The notes under the pieces are model-generated. The model worked only from the letters and a program-made list of their open reading frames with translations. It had not been told where the DNA came from and did no database searches. The translations under genes were made by a program, and so were the position numbers. Below are positions 31,270-40,064 of a DNA stretch of 64,000 bases, one piece after another (position 1 is the first letter of the stretch; every line of letters starts with the position of its first letter). This DNA is from Janthinobacterium sp. LM6 (lineage in GTDB: Bacteria > Pseudomonadota > Gammaproteobacteria > Burkholderiales > Burkholderiaceae_D), in NCBI RefSeq assembly GCF_002002885.1, contig NZ_CP019510.1:1364001-1428000 (forward strand), in the 5' to 3' direction.

Positions 31270-32619
31270 ATGGACGATTTCACCTTTCTCATCGCGCGGC
31301 GCAAGAGCCTGTACTGGCGTATCCACTTCTGGGCTGCGCTGATCGCCTCGCCGTTTGCCCTGGTGGCCACTCTGACGGGTATTTTGTACGTGTTCACGCC
31401 GCAGATCGAGGCTAGGCTGTACCAGCATCTCGATCACGTGGCGCCGCAAGCGTCCATGCTGCCGCTGGACGCCGCCGTGGCGGCGGCGGAACGGGCCGCG
31501 CCGCGTGGCTGGGCGGTGCAGCACGTGGTGCCGCCGTTTCAGCAGGACGACGCGGTGCAGGTGGCGTTTGCGCCGCCCGGCGGCGCGCAGGATGAGCATG
31601 CGGGCCATGGCGGACATGCCGCGCCGGCCACGCCCGCCAGGCCGAAGTTCGGCCTGCCCGCGCAAGCCGTCATCATATATGTGAATCCGTATGACGCGCG
31701 CGTGCTGGGCAGCCTGGCCGGCAGCGAACGCTTCGGCAGCTGGGCGAAAAAGCTGCATTCGCGCCTGCTGCAAAACGATGGCTGGCGCTGGATGATCGAG
31801 CTGGCGGCCAGCTGGCTGATGGTGATGCTGGTGACGGGCGTGGTGCTGTGGTGGCCGCGCGGCGCCCAATCGGGCTTGCCGAAACGGGGCGCGCGGGGGC
31901 GCAATGGCTGGCGCCAGTGGCATGCTTTTCTCGGCGTGGCGCTCGGCATCGTCAGCGTGGTGATCCTGACGACAGGGCTGACGTGGAGCCAGCAGGCGGG
32001 CGGGCGCATCCGCGCGCTGCGCGATGCCAGCGGCCAGGCGCCGCCGCCCGCGCCGCGCGGCCTGCACTCAACGGAGGAGGGCGCTCCGCTCGACTGGCAG
32101 GATGCGTGGCGGGTGGCGCGCAGCCATGCGCCCGCCATCGCCGTGCAGCTAACGGCGCCGGCCAGCCAGGACGATGTGTGGCGTGCCACCATGGCCGACC
32201 GCAGCCAGCCCACCTTGCGCTTCGACCTGCAATTCGACGCCTATAGCGGCAAGCCTTTGTACTATGCGGGGTGGGAGGCGCAGACGGCGTTCGGCAAGGC
32301 GACGGCCATCGGCATCCCGTTCCACCGGGGCGAATTCGGCTGGTGGAACCAGGCGCTGTTGCTCGTGTTCGGCGCCAGCGTGCTGTTCTCGCTCGTGTCG
32401 GGCTGGGTGATGTTTTTCAAGCGACGCTTGCCTGGCTCGCTGGGCTTGCCCAAGCTGCTGCCCGGCGCCTGGACCTCGCCTTCCGCGCTTGCCTGGCTGG
32501 TGGCGGCCACCATGTGCGCGCTGATGCCGCTGCTGCTCGTTTCCGGCGGCCTGCTGATGCTGCTGGAGCTGGGCCTGGCAAAATGTGGGCCGCGTGCCGG
32601 CCGGATGTGGCTGCGCTAG
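31270..32619 (+). CDS. PepSY-associated membrane protein (PiuB-like reductase)
   Basis: An inner-membrane protein of about 450 residues with PepSY-type membrane helices: WRIHFWAALIASPFALVATLTG near the N-terminus, two helices around residues 175-240, and two near the C-terminus. A histidine-rich loop (HAGHGGHAA, about residues 112-120) may bind metal. Such proteins accompany siderophore and copper receptors and are thought to reduce or release the imported metal. I chose the ATG at 31270 because GAGG lies just before it; a GTG overlapping the receptor stop (31258) and an ATG at 31264 are alternatives. Confidence 0.8.
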   Translation: MDDFTFLIARRKSLYWRIHFWAALIASPFALVATLTGILYVFTPQIEARLYQHLDHVAPQASMLPLDAAVAAAERAAPRGWAVQHVVPPFQQDDAVQVAFAPPGGAQDEHAGHGGHAAPATPARPKFGLPAQAVIIYVNPYDARVLGSLAGSERFGSWAKKLHSRLLQNDGWRWMIELAASWLMVMLVTGVVLWWPRGAQSGLPKRGARGRNGWRQWHAFLGVALGIVSVVILTTGLTWSQQAGGRIRALRDASGQAPPPAPRGLHSTEEGAPLDWQDAWRVARSHAPAIAVQLTAPASQDDVWRATMADRSQPTLRFDLQFDAYSGKPLYYAGWEAQTAFGKATAIGIPFHRGEFGWWNQALLLVFGASVLFSLVSGWVMFFKRRLPGSLGLPKLLPGAWTSPSALAWLVAATMCALMPLLLVSGGLLMLLELGLAKCGPRAGRMWLR

Positions 32620-32675
32620 AATGAGGGGCGCGGCCAGGCTCGTTGCCAAAGGCCGCCCCTTTGTCTTGGCTGAAC

Positions 32676-33068
32676 ATGATATTCATCGACTTTCCCGCCC
32701 TGTCCACGCTGGCCGCCGCGTCGGCCGCGGTTACCCAAAAATGCAGCTGCTGCGCCGTCCCGCTGGACGCCTGGCAGCGCCTTCCCACCTCGCTGGAGCT
32801 GGACCGCTTCGAAGAAATCGGCACCCTGCGCGAAGATCCGTACGAGGAACCGACGTTTGCCGAGTATCACCCGCACGGCACGCGCTACGACAGCGTCGAT
32901 GCGCCCATCGCGCCGCGCTACTATCCCGCCAATCTGAGCCAGGTAGCCCGCTGCCTCAATTGCGGCCGCCACTACCTGCGCTACAACGAGGCGGGCGGCT
33001 ATTTCACGGAACTGCGCATCCGCGCGCTGCGCCCGGCACTGCTGGCCGACGCGCCGCTATCTGCCTGA
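32676..33068 (+). CDS. Conserved hypothetical protein with two CxxC-type motifs
   Basis: A 130-residue soluble protein, not recognised. CSCC (near residue 23) and CLNC (near residue 101) could form one zinc site. The centre is rich in Pro, Tyr and Asp (DPYEEPTFAEYHPHG). I chose the first ATG, at 32676; a TTG at 32643 would add eleven residues. It lies between the PepSY gene and a converging LysR gene. Confidence 0.6.
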   Translation: MIFIDFPALSTLAAASAAVTQKCSCCAVPLDAWQRLPTSLELDRFEEIGTLREDPYEEPTFAEYHPHGTRYDSVDAPIAPRYYPANLSQVARCLNCGRHYLRYNEAGGYFTELRIRALRPALLADAPLSA

Positions 33069-33071
33069 GGG

Positions 33072-33986
33072 CTACAGGCTTTCCTTGACGTGCGCGATGC
33101 CGTGTTCATCGTAGATCGAATACACGGCAGCGAGGAGGTTTTCCAGTTCCGGCGAGCGGTCCATATGCCGCATGCTGAATAAAATGGGCGAGAACGCATG
33201 CTTGTCGTCCAGCTTGCGGTACACGACGTTCCGGTGATGCATGGCTTGCACGCTTTCCGGCACGATGGAGATGCCCTGGCCGGCCGCCACCAGTCCCATG
33301 GAAATCTGCAGTTCGCGCACTTCCGTGACGGGGCCGGGCGTGACATTGCCTTCGCTGAACATGGCCAGCACCTGGTCGGCAAAGCTGGGGCGGGGCGCTT
33401 TCGGATACACGAGCAGGGTTTCATGCACCAGCTCCGTCAGGCGCAAGCCGCCTTCCCCCTTGGCCAGCCGGTGGCCGGGCGGCAGGGCCACCACCAGCCG
33501 CTCCTCGCGCAGCAGGATGCGGCGGATGCTGGGGTCTTCGCTTTTCAGGCGCCCGAAGCCCACGTCGATGCGGCCTTCCTTCAGGGCCTTGATTTGCTCC
33601 ACCGTCGTCATTTCATGCAGGGTCACGTCGACCTCGGGATGCCGTTCGCAATAGCGGTGCACGATGTCGGGCAATTCGCCATACAGGGTCGAGGCGACGA
33701 AGCCGATCGACAGGGTGCGTTCCAGCTTGCCGATGCGTTGCGTCATCGCCTGCAGGTCGCGCACCTGGTCGAGCAGCGGGCGCGCGTGGGCCAGGAAAAA
33801 CTCGCCCGCTTCCGTCAGCCGCAAGGGCCGCGAGCCTTTTTCGATCAGCGCCACGCCCAGGATTTCTTCCAGCTGCTGCATCTGCCGGCTCAGTGGCGGC
33901 TGCGCGATATGCAGGCGCGCGGCGGCCCGCGTGAAGTTCCTTTCCTCTGCCAGCGCCACGAAGTAGCGCAAGTGCCGTAATTCCAT
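33072..33986 (-). CDS. catR: LysR-family regulator of the catechol pathway (CatR/CatM/BenM type)
   Basis: A 304-residue LysR regulator; its opening MELRHLRYFVALAEERNFTRAA is shared, by its first residues, with the BenM/CatM/CatR group that senses cis,cis-muconate. The gene is divergent from catB with 102 bases between the start codons. An ATAC-N7-GTAT site, the known BenM/CatM operator form, lies at 33991-34005. I chose the ATG at 33986 because AAGG lies seven bases upstream; 33992 and longer starts run through the operator. Confidence 0.85.
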   Translation of the reverse strand: MELRHLRYFVALAEERNFTRAAARLHIAQPPLSRQMQQLEEILGVALIEKGSRPLRLTEAGEFFLAHARPLLDQVRDLQAMTQRIGKLERTLSIGFVASTLYGELPDIVHRYCERHPEVDVTLHEMTTVEQIKALKEGRIDVGFGRLKSEDPSIRRILLREERLVVALPPGHRLAKGEGGLRLTELVHETLLVYPKAPRPSFADQVLAMFSEGNVTPGPVTEVRELQISMGLVAAGQGISIVPESVQAMHHRNVVYRKLDDKHAFSPILFSMRHMDRSPELENLLAAVYSIYDEHGIAHVKESL

Positions 33987-33990
33987 CTTC

Positions 33991-34017
33991 ATACCTTTCA
34001 GGTATAGGTTTGATACC
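33991..34017. promoter_or_regulatory. CatR-type operator: ATAC-N7-GTAT plus second half-overlapping palindrome
   Basis: ATACCTTTCAGGTAT (33991-34005) is a perfect ATAC-N7-GTAT palindrome, the consensus bound by BenM and CatM. A second symmetric pair, GGTAT (34001-34005) and ATACC (34013-34017), shares the right half with it. The sites lie immediately before the regulator start and 72-98 bases upstream of catB, so binding should both repress the regulator gene and activate catBCD. Confidence 0.7.
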
Positions 34018-34088
34018 AATTCGGTGTTGGACGTGGGGGCGTTCGGGGAATATCGTGTCTCCACTCTACAGAATTATACGGAATAAAT

Positions 34089-35198
34089 ATGATTCAAAAT
34101 ATCGAGACCTACCTGGTCGATGTACCAACCATCCGTCCGCACAAGCTGTCCGTCGCCACCATGAATACGCAAACCCTGGTGCTGGTACGGCTGCGCTGCG
34201 CCGACGGCATCACGGGCTGGGGCGAGGCGACCACCATCGGCGGCTTGAGCTACGGCGGCGAAAGCCCGGAAAGCATCAAGACGAATATCGATACCTATAT
34301 CGCGCCGCTGCTGGTCGGCATGGAAGCGAGCGCAGTGGCCAAGGCCATGGCCAGGGTGCGCAAGGTCATCCAGGGCAACCGCTTCGCCAAGTGCGCGATC
34401 GAGACGGCCCTGCTGGATGCGCAGGCGCGCCGCCTGAACGTGCCGCTGTCGGAATTGCTGGGCGGCCGCGTGCGCGATGCGCTGCCTGTGGCCTGGGTGC
34501 TGGCCAGCGGCGACACGGCGCGCGATATCGCCGAAGGGGAAAAAATGCTGGAACTGCGCCGGCATCGCATCTTCAAGCTGAAGATCGGCTTGCGCGACGT
34601 GATGGATGACGTGGCCCATGTGCTGGAAATCAAGCGGGCGCTGGGCGAGCGTGCCAGCGTGCGCGTCGACGTCAACCAGGCCTGGAGCGAGACGGACGCC
34701 GTGCGCGGCATTGCCGCGCTGGAAGCGGGCGGCATCGACCTGATCGAGCAGCCCGTCAAGGCGGGCAACCGCGCCGCGCTGGCGCGCCTGACGCAGCGCT
34801 TCGACGTGGCCATCATGGCTGACGAAGCCTTGCACGGCCCCGCCGATGCGCTGGCGCTGGCCCAGGCCGATGCGGCCGACGTGTATGCGGTGAAAATTAC
34901 CCAGTCGGGCGGCTTGCTGCCGGCGCTGGAAGTGGCCACCGTGGCGCGCCTGGCCGGTGTCGGCCTGTACGGCGGCACCATGCTCGAAGGCGGCGTCGGC
35001 ACGGCCGCCACGGCCCACGTCTGCTCGACCTTTGCCGAACTGGCCTGGGGCACGGAGCTGTTCGGGCCTTTGCTGCTGACGCAGGAAGTCTTGCGCGAAC
35101 CGCTCGTGTACCGCGACTTCATGTTGCAGGTGCCGACGGGGCCGGGCCTGGGCGTCGAGATCGATATGGACAAACTACGCGCCATGCAGCGTCAATAA
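34089..35198 (+). CDS. catB: Muconate cycloisomerase
   Basis: A 369-residue enolase-superfamily enzyme converting cis,cis-muconate to muconolactone. The lysine pair lies in IFKLKIGLRD, metal ligands in VRVDVNQAW, LIEQPV and IMADEAL, and the second base in VYAVKITQSGG. It is the first gene of a catB-catC-catD run under the divergent LysR regulator. The pathway gene catA, which makes muconate from catechol, is not in the window. Confidence 0.94.
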   Translation: MIQNIETYLVDVPTIRPHKLSVATMNTQTLVLVRLRCADGITGWGEATTIGGLSYGGESPESIKTNIDTYIAPLLVGMEASAVAKAMARVRKVIQGNRFAKCAIETALLDAQARRLNVPLSELLGGRVRDALPVAWVLASGDTARDIAEGEKMLELRRHRIFKLKIGLRDVMDDVAHVLEIKRALGERASVRVDVNQAWSETDAVRGIAALEAGGIDLIEQPVKAGNRAALARLTQRFDVAIMADEALHGPADALALAQADAADVYAVKITQSGGLLPALEVATVARLAGVGLYGGTMLEGGVGTAATAHVCSTFAELAWGTELFGPLLLTQEVLREPLVYRDFMLQVPTGPGLGVEIDMDKLRAMQRQ

Positions 35199-35217
35199 GT
35201 CAGTCAAAGGAAAAACC

Positions 35218-35508
35218 ATGTTATTCCATGTACGCATGAACGTGAACCTGCCATTAAGCATGCCCGTCGAGCAGGCGGCGCAACTGAAACAGACGGAAAA
35301 GGAACTGGCGCAGCGCCTGCAGCACGAGGGCAAGTGGCGCCACCTGTGGCGCATCGCCGGCCAGTACGCCAACATCAGCGTTTTCGATGTAGACAGCGTG
35401 GACGAGTTGCACAACTTGCTCACCTCCTTGCCGCTGTTCCCCTACATGCAGGTCGACGTGATGCCGCTGTGCCGCCATCCATCGTCGGTGCGCGACGGCG
35501 ATGCCTGA
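35218..35508 (+). CDS. catC: Muconolactone delta-isomerase
   Basis: A 96-residue protein of the small decameric isomerase family that converts muconolactone to 3-oxoadipate enol-lactone. The opening MLFHVRMNVNLP and the later GKWRHLWRIAGQYANISVFD are typical. AAGGAAAAACC precedes the ATG, 19 bases after catB. Full length for the family. Confidence 0.94.
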   Translation: MLFHVRMNVNLPLSMPVEQAAQLKQTEKELAQRLQHEGKWRHLWRIAGQYANISVFDVDSVDELHNLLTSLPLFPYMQVDVMPLCRHPSSVRDGDA

Positions 35509-35532
35509 CCCGCAGAGCAAAGGAGACATGCC

Positions 35533-36348
35533 ATGAAACACACGGATACCGGAATTGTCGTGATCGCCTGGAACGGGGAAGATACGCTGCTGCATTACCG
35601 CACCGATGGCGAGCGCGGCAAGCCCTGCCTGGTATTGTCGAACTCCCTGGGCACGGACCTGTCCATGTGGGATCGCCAGGCGGCGGAACTGGCCAGCGAC
35701 TTTTATGTCGTGCGCTACGATACGCGCGGCCATGGCCAGTCGGCCAGCGGCGGCGCGCCGTTCGGCATCGAGCGCCTGGGCCTGGACGTGGTGGCGCTGC
35801 TCGACCACCTGGATATCGCCCGTGCCGCGTTCTGCGGCATTTCCATGGGCGGCTTGACGGGCCAGTGGCTGGGCATTCACCAGCCGCAGCGTTTGACGAA
35901 GCTCGTGCTGGCGAATACTGCGGCGCGCATCGGCACGGCCGACACCTGGCTGGCGCGCGCGGAACAGGTGCGCCGCGACGGCATGGCCACGGTGGCCGAC
36001 GGCGCCGCCGCGCGCTGGTTTACGCCAGCCTTCATCGCGCGTGAAGCGGCCACGGTGGCGCGCATGATCGCCACCTTGCGCGGGCAGGATGCCGAAGGCT
36101 ACGCGGCCTGCTGCGCAGCGCTGGCGCAGGCGGACTTGCGCGCGCAGGCGGCCACGATTGCGGTGCCCACCCTGGTCATCGCCGGCGAGTACGATCCCGT
36201 CACCACGGTGGACGATGCGCACTGGCTGCAGCGGCAGATGGCGGGCGCACAGCTGGCCGAAGTGCCCGCGTCGCATTTGTCGAATGTCGAGGCGGCGCAC
36301 GCATTCACGGCCCGGCTGCGCGCTTTTGTATCGTCGCCGGCAGGGTAA
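35533..36348 (+). CDS. catD: 3-oxoadipate enol-lactonase
   Basis: A 271-residue alpha/beta hydrolase predicted to open 3-oxoadipate enol-lactone to 3-oxoadipate. The nucleophile serine lies in GISMGGLTG (about residue 100), with the oxyanion and acid/base residues following the usual order, including HLSNVEAAHAF near the end. AAAGGAG precedes the ATG. The homologous protocatechuate-branch gene is called pcaD; the cat context favours catD here. Confidence 0.9.
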   Translation: MKHTDTGIVVIAWNGEDTLLHYRTDGERGKPCLVLSNSLGTDLSMWDRQAAELASDFYVVRYDTRGHGQSASGGAPFGIERLGLDVVALLDHLDIARAAFCGISMGGLTGQWLGIHQPQRLTKLVLANTAARIGTADTWLARAEQVRRDGMATVADGAAARWFTPAFIAREAATVARMIATLRGQDAEGYAACCAALAQADLRAQAATIAVPTLVIAGEYDPVTTVDDAHWLQRQMAGAQLAEVPASHLSNVEAAHAFTARLRAFVSSPAG

Positions 36349-36452
36349 GATTTCGCTTTGCCCCTGAGCACCGTCGCCGGCAAGGCCGGCACGCGGCAGG
36401 GCAAGCTTTTTTGAAAAAATAATAAGAAAAAAAGCAAACTTGGAGTAGACAG

Positions 36453-37856
36453 ATGGAAAACAGATTGATCATCATCGCGGCGGTCACGGTGGGCTATTTT
36501 GCCCTCATGTCGTACATTACGTATAGCGTGCGCAAGCATGCCAACAGCGCCGAGGGCATGACGGCGGGTGGACGCAATTATCCCGCCTACCTGATCGGCG
36601 CGCTGCTATTGTCGGAATTCATCGGCAGTTCCGTCAGCATCGGCACGGCCCAGAAGGGCTATGAACTGGGCATTTCCGCCGCCTGGAATCTGGTGGCGCT
36701 GTCGCTGGGCTTTTTGTTGCTGGCCATCGTGCTGGTGAAAAAATACAAAGAGAGCGGGCAGTCGACGATTTCCGGCATCCTGGCGCAGACGTACGGCGAA
36801 CCCGTTCGCTATGCGGCATCCATCCTCACCATCGTCGCGCTGAGCATCGTTGCCGTGGCCCTGTATGCGAGCGGCGGCGCCGTGCTGGCGGCCGTGCTGC
36901 ACATCAATAAAACCGTGGCCATTCTGCTGGTGGGCGCCATCACCGTGATTTATGTCAGCCTGGGCGGCATGCGCTCGGTGGTGTACACCAATTTCGCCCA
37001 CTCCATCGTCAAATACCTGGGCGTGATCCTGGCGCTGGCGTATGCGCTGGAAGCAATCGGCGGCATCGGCGCATTGCAGGCGCAGCTGCCGGCCAAGATG
37101 TTCAATTGGGTCGAGATCGGCTGGGGCCAGATCATCGCCTGGATGATCGGCGGCATCGGTTCCATCTTCGCCACGCAATACGTGATCCAGGCTCTCGTCA
37201 GCACGGACAACCCGGCCGTGGCCAAGCGTGCCTGCTATTACGTGTCGTCCTTGATGATCCCGTTCGGCCTGATGGCCGCGCTGATCGGCATGTGCAGCGC
37301 CGTGCTGTATCCGGGCATGAAGTCGATCGACGCGTTTCCCACGCTGATCGCCCATATGCCGGCGTTTTCCGCCAGCATCATGATCGTCGGCCTGGCCGGC
37401 GCCCTGTTCGGCGGCATTTCCGCCACCACCCTGGCATCGGCCACCCTGGCCATGAAGGATTTTTATGATCCCTGGTACAACAAGGCGAAGAACGATGCAA
37501 AATCGCTGATGTTCCTGCGCATCGCCATCGTCGTGGCCGGTTTGCTGCCGCTGGTGCTGGCGCTGTATGCGGAAAAACTGCTGATGATCGCCTTCCTCGG
37601 CAAGGCATTGCGCGCCACCCTGGCCGTGCTGGTGCTGATGGCTTTCTATGCGCCGAAATTCGGCACGCCGCGCGGCGCCTTCGTCGGCGTGATCGTCTCG
37701 GTGATCGCCACCATCGGCTGGTTCCTGGCAGGAAATCCGTACGGCGTCGACAGTTCCTACCTGGCGCTGGCCGGCCCGCTGCTGACCATGGGCATCAGCC
37801 ACCTGTTCAAGCCGGCGCAAGCGGTGGCCAAGCCGGCATCGTCGTCGCGGCTGTAG
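36453..37856 (+). CDS. Sodium:solute symporter family transporter
   Basis: A 467-residue membrane protein with about thirteen helices of the SSS family. The conserved start of the transport domain, GRNYPAYLIGALLLSEFIGSS by its first residues, and GIPA-type cores further on fit sodium-coupled uptake. GGAG lies seven bases before the ATG. It follows catD by 104 bases on the same strand, so import of an aromatic acid or other organic acid is possible, but the substrate is not evident. Confidence 0.85.
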   Translation: MENRLIIIAAVTVGYFALMSYITYSVRKHANSAEGMTAGGRNYPAYLIGALLLSEFIGSSVSIGTAQKGYELGISAAWNLVALSLGFLLLAIVLVKKYKESGQSTISGILAQTYGEPVRYAASILTIVALSIVAVALYASGGAVLAAVLHINKTVAILLVGAITVIYVSLGGMRSVVYTNFAHSIVKYLGVILALAYALEAIGGIGALQAQLPAKMFNWVEIGWGQIIAWMIGGIGSIFATQYVIQALVSTDNPAVAKRACYYVSSLMIPFGLMAALIGMCSAVLYPGMKSIDAFPTLIAHMPAFSASIMIVGLAGALFGGISATTLASATLAMKDFYDPWYNKAKNDAKSLMFLRIAIVVAGLLPLVLALYAEKLLMIAFLGKALRATLAVLVLMAFYAPKFGTPRGAFVGVIVSVIATIGWFLAGNPYGVDSSYLALAGPLLTMGISHLFKPAQAVAKPASSSRL

Positions 37857-37869
37857 TTTGCCCCAACCC

Positions 37870-39264
37870 TCAGACCAGCCCCGTCAGGTAATAGAGGGCA
37901 ATGACAAGGAACACGGCCACCGTCTTGATGACGGTGATGCCGAAAATGTCGCGGTAGGACTGGCGGTGCGTGAGGCCCGTGACGGCCAGCAGGGTGATCA
38001 CGGCGCCATTGTGCGGCAAGGTATCCATGCCGCCGCTGGCCATGGCCACCACGCGGTGCATGACTTCCAGCGGAATATGCGCCTGTTGCGCGGCCTGGAT
38101 AAAACTGTCCGACATGGCGGCCAGCGCGATGCTCATGCCGCCCGATGCCGAGCCCGTGATGCCGGCCAGGGTTGTGACGGACACGGCCGCGTTGACGAGC
38201 GGATCGGGCACGCTGCGCAAGGTGTTGCTGACGGCAAGAAAACCGGGCAAGGCGGCAATGACGCCGCCGAAACCGTATTCGGACGCCGTATTCATGGCCG
38301 CCAGCAAGGCGCCGCCCACGGCCGCCTTGGTGCCTTCGGCAAAGGCGGCGTGGATGCGCCCGAAAGCCGTTGCGCACACGAGCAAAATTCCCAGCAACAA
38401 GGCGCCTTCCACGGCCCAGATACCGGTCACGGAGGCGATCGCCGTGGTCACGGGCGCATGCAGCCCTGGCAACGCCTCGGCGGTGAGTGAGTAGCTGGCG
38501 CCGTACCAGTGGGGAATCAGCCGGGTCAGCGCAAAGTTGGCCACCCCCACCAGCACCAGGGGCGCTACCGACAGCAGCGGATGGGGCAGGTCGCCCACGT
38601 CGGCCTTGGCCTTTTCGGCCTCGGCCCCATAGCCTTCGCCCGTCGCCATGACGGAGCGGCGGCGCCATTCCAGGAAAGCCAGGCCCATGATCACCGTCAG
38701 CACGGCGCCGATGGTGCCCAGCCACGGCGCGGCCCAGCCGGTCGTATTGAAAAAGGTGGTGGGGATGATGTTCTGGATCTGCGGCGTGCCCGGTAACGTA
38801 TCCATGGTGAACGAGAACGCGCCCAGGGCGATGGCGCCCGGCATCAGCCGCTTGGGGATATTGCTCTGGCGATACAGTTCGGCCGCAAACGGATACACGG
38901 CAAACACCACCACGAACAGCGACACGCCGCCATAGGTCAGCGCGGCGCACACGGCGACGATGACGGCATTCGCGCGCGCGCTGCCGATGTAGCGGATGGC
39001 CGCCATGACGATGGACTGGGAAAAGCCGGACAGCTCGATGAGTTTACCGAACACGGCGCCGAGCAAAAAGACGGGGAAATACAGCTTGATGAAGCCCACC
39101 ATCTTTTCCATGAAGATGCCGCTGAAGACGGCCGGCACGGCCGATGGATCGGTCAGCAGCACGGCACCGAGCGCGGCGACGGGCGCAAACAGGATCACGC
39201 TATAGCCGCGGTAGGCGGCCAGCATCAGGAAGGCCAGTGCGGCCAGAACTATCAGGAAAGACAT
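37870..39264 (-). CDS. GntP-family permease
   Basis: A 464-residue transporter with twelve or more helices of the GntP family (gluconate, glycerate or related hydroxy acids with protons). FIKLYFPVFLLGAVFGK, VCAALTYGGVSLFVVVFA and ITGSASGGMSIAL are family features. It converges on the symporter gene with 13 bases between stops and is transcribed alone. A symmetric AATTG-TT-CAATT site lies 39 bases upstream of the start. The substrate is unknown. Confidence 0.88.
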   Translation of the reverse strand: MSFLIVLAALAFLMLAAYRGYSVILFAPVAALGAVLLTDPSAVPAVFSGIFMEKMVGFIKLYFPVFLLGAVFGKLIELSGFSQSIVMAAIRYIGSARANAVIVAVCAALTYGGVSLFVVVFAVYPFAAELYRQSNIPKRLMPGAIALGAFSFTMDTLPGTPQIQNIIPTTFFNTTGWAAPWLGTIGAVLTVIMGLAFLEWRRRSVMATGEGYGAEAEKAKADVGDLPHPLLSVAPLVLVGVANFALTRLIPHWYGASYSLTAEALPGLHAPVTTAIASVTGIWAVEGALLLGILLVCATAFGRIHAAFAEGTKAAVGGALLAAMNTASEYGFGGVIAALPGFLAVSNTLRSVPDPLVNAAVSVTTLAGITGSASGGMSIALAAMSDSFIQAAQQAHIPLEVMHRVVAMASGGMDTLPHNGAVITLLAVTGLTHRQSYRDIFGITVIKTVAVFLVIALYYLTGLV

Positions 39265-39302
39265 CGGTCAGGCCCTTGCGCGATGGAAGTGTTTAATTAA
39301 TC

Positions 39303-39314
39303 AATTGTTCAATT
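39303..39314. promoter_or_regulatory. Palindrome upstream of the GntP permease gene, candidate operator
   Basis: AATTG-TT-CAATT is a perfect 12-base palindrome inside a very A+T-rich stretch (39294-39322), 39 bases upstream of the permease start on the minus strand. The position suits a repressor site over the promoter. No regulator gene lies nearby, and A+T-rich palindromes arise by chance, so this is tentative. Confidence 0.3.
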
Positions 39315-39340
39315 AATATCATACTTCTCGGCAACACGCC

Positions 39341-39485
39341 AACACGCAAGGTCAAGGATTGCGCGTAGATACGGATGCCAACGGCCAGCTATCCCACTGT
39401 GGCGTTGACCTTGCCGATGAACGAGCATTCGCACGCCGTCTTGCTGCCATGGACGGCCAGCAGAATACCGCCGGCGCTCAATCAG
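39341..39485 (+). pseudogene. Possible decayed coding fragment (ExbD/TolR-like?)
   Basis: The frame reads GLRVDTDANGQL, then GVDLADERAFARRLAAMDG, which resembles the periplasmic segment of ExbD/TolR proteins. There is no membrane helix, no ATG and no proper end, and the frame then runs into sequence shared antisense with the next fragment. It is either a gene relic or a chance frame; the resemblance is by eye only. Confidence 0.2.
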
Positions 39486-39500
39486 CGGGGAGATTGCTTC

Positions 39501-39803
39501 CTATTTGGACCAAACTGGGCGTCTATCTTCCGGGATATCCGGTTGAAAGAATGAGTCAATCATCAGCAAGGTCTTGATGTCATATAAGGATTGGGTTCCT
39601 GCAAAATGCCGACCACCACAATCGATGGCGACCTGCCTGCCTTGCATCCAAAACCAATAATCTCGTATGAATGGCTCACACTTTATATGTCGAAGCTGAC
39701 CGTCTCTGTAAATTGCAAGCTGGCTGGCACCTGGTTCGGTATCTCCTTCCGTAATCCATGAATTTAGCACTAGCCAGGCAGCGCTACGCTTATCGGGTGA
39801 CAA
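39501..39803 (-). pseudogene. Hypothetical protein, probably truncated at the N-terminus
   Basis: A 100-codon frame from a TTG; the same frame stays open upstream to a TAA at 39903-39905, adding residues such as NVHIISAESRDEKISKSGDA that look like real coding sequence. No good start codon or ribosome site serves the longer frame, and runs of seven T (plus strand) near 39874 and 39898 are places where a frameshift could have occurred. The visible protein is rich in Trp, Tyr and Asp, with no family I recognise. It looks like the surviving 3' part of a small exported or immunity-type protein gene. Confidence 0.45.
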
Positions 39804-40064
39804 GGTTGCGCCTGCCGCATCGCCGCTCTTGCTTATTTTTTCATCTCGGCTCTCTGCAGAGATGATATGAACATTTTTTTCGTTATCAATATAAACGTTT
39901 TTTTAAGTAACTATGGATTGCATGACAGTTTGTTGTTGATAGCATTAGAAATATGGATATGATTTTCTTCATGTGTCACTTCCTAAATACTTCGTCTCGA
40001 TTTTAGCCATGTCTTGCCGCTGTATCTCGGGGTAACTTTGACCGCTTCAGCTCCTTCGCAGTTA

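Noticed and set aside
36376-36390. GCCGGC-AAG-GCCGGC hairpin after catD, considered as a terminator
   Set aside because: The stem is short and the T-run lies about 18 bases further on, so it is not a convincing rho-independent terminator.
37757-38950. Second long minus-strand frame overlapping the GntP gene
   Set aside because: Arg/Gly-rich product in another frame of a clear transporter gene; no membrane pattern of its own.
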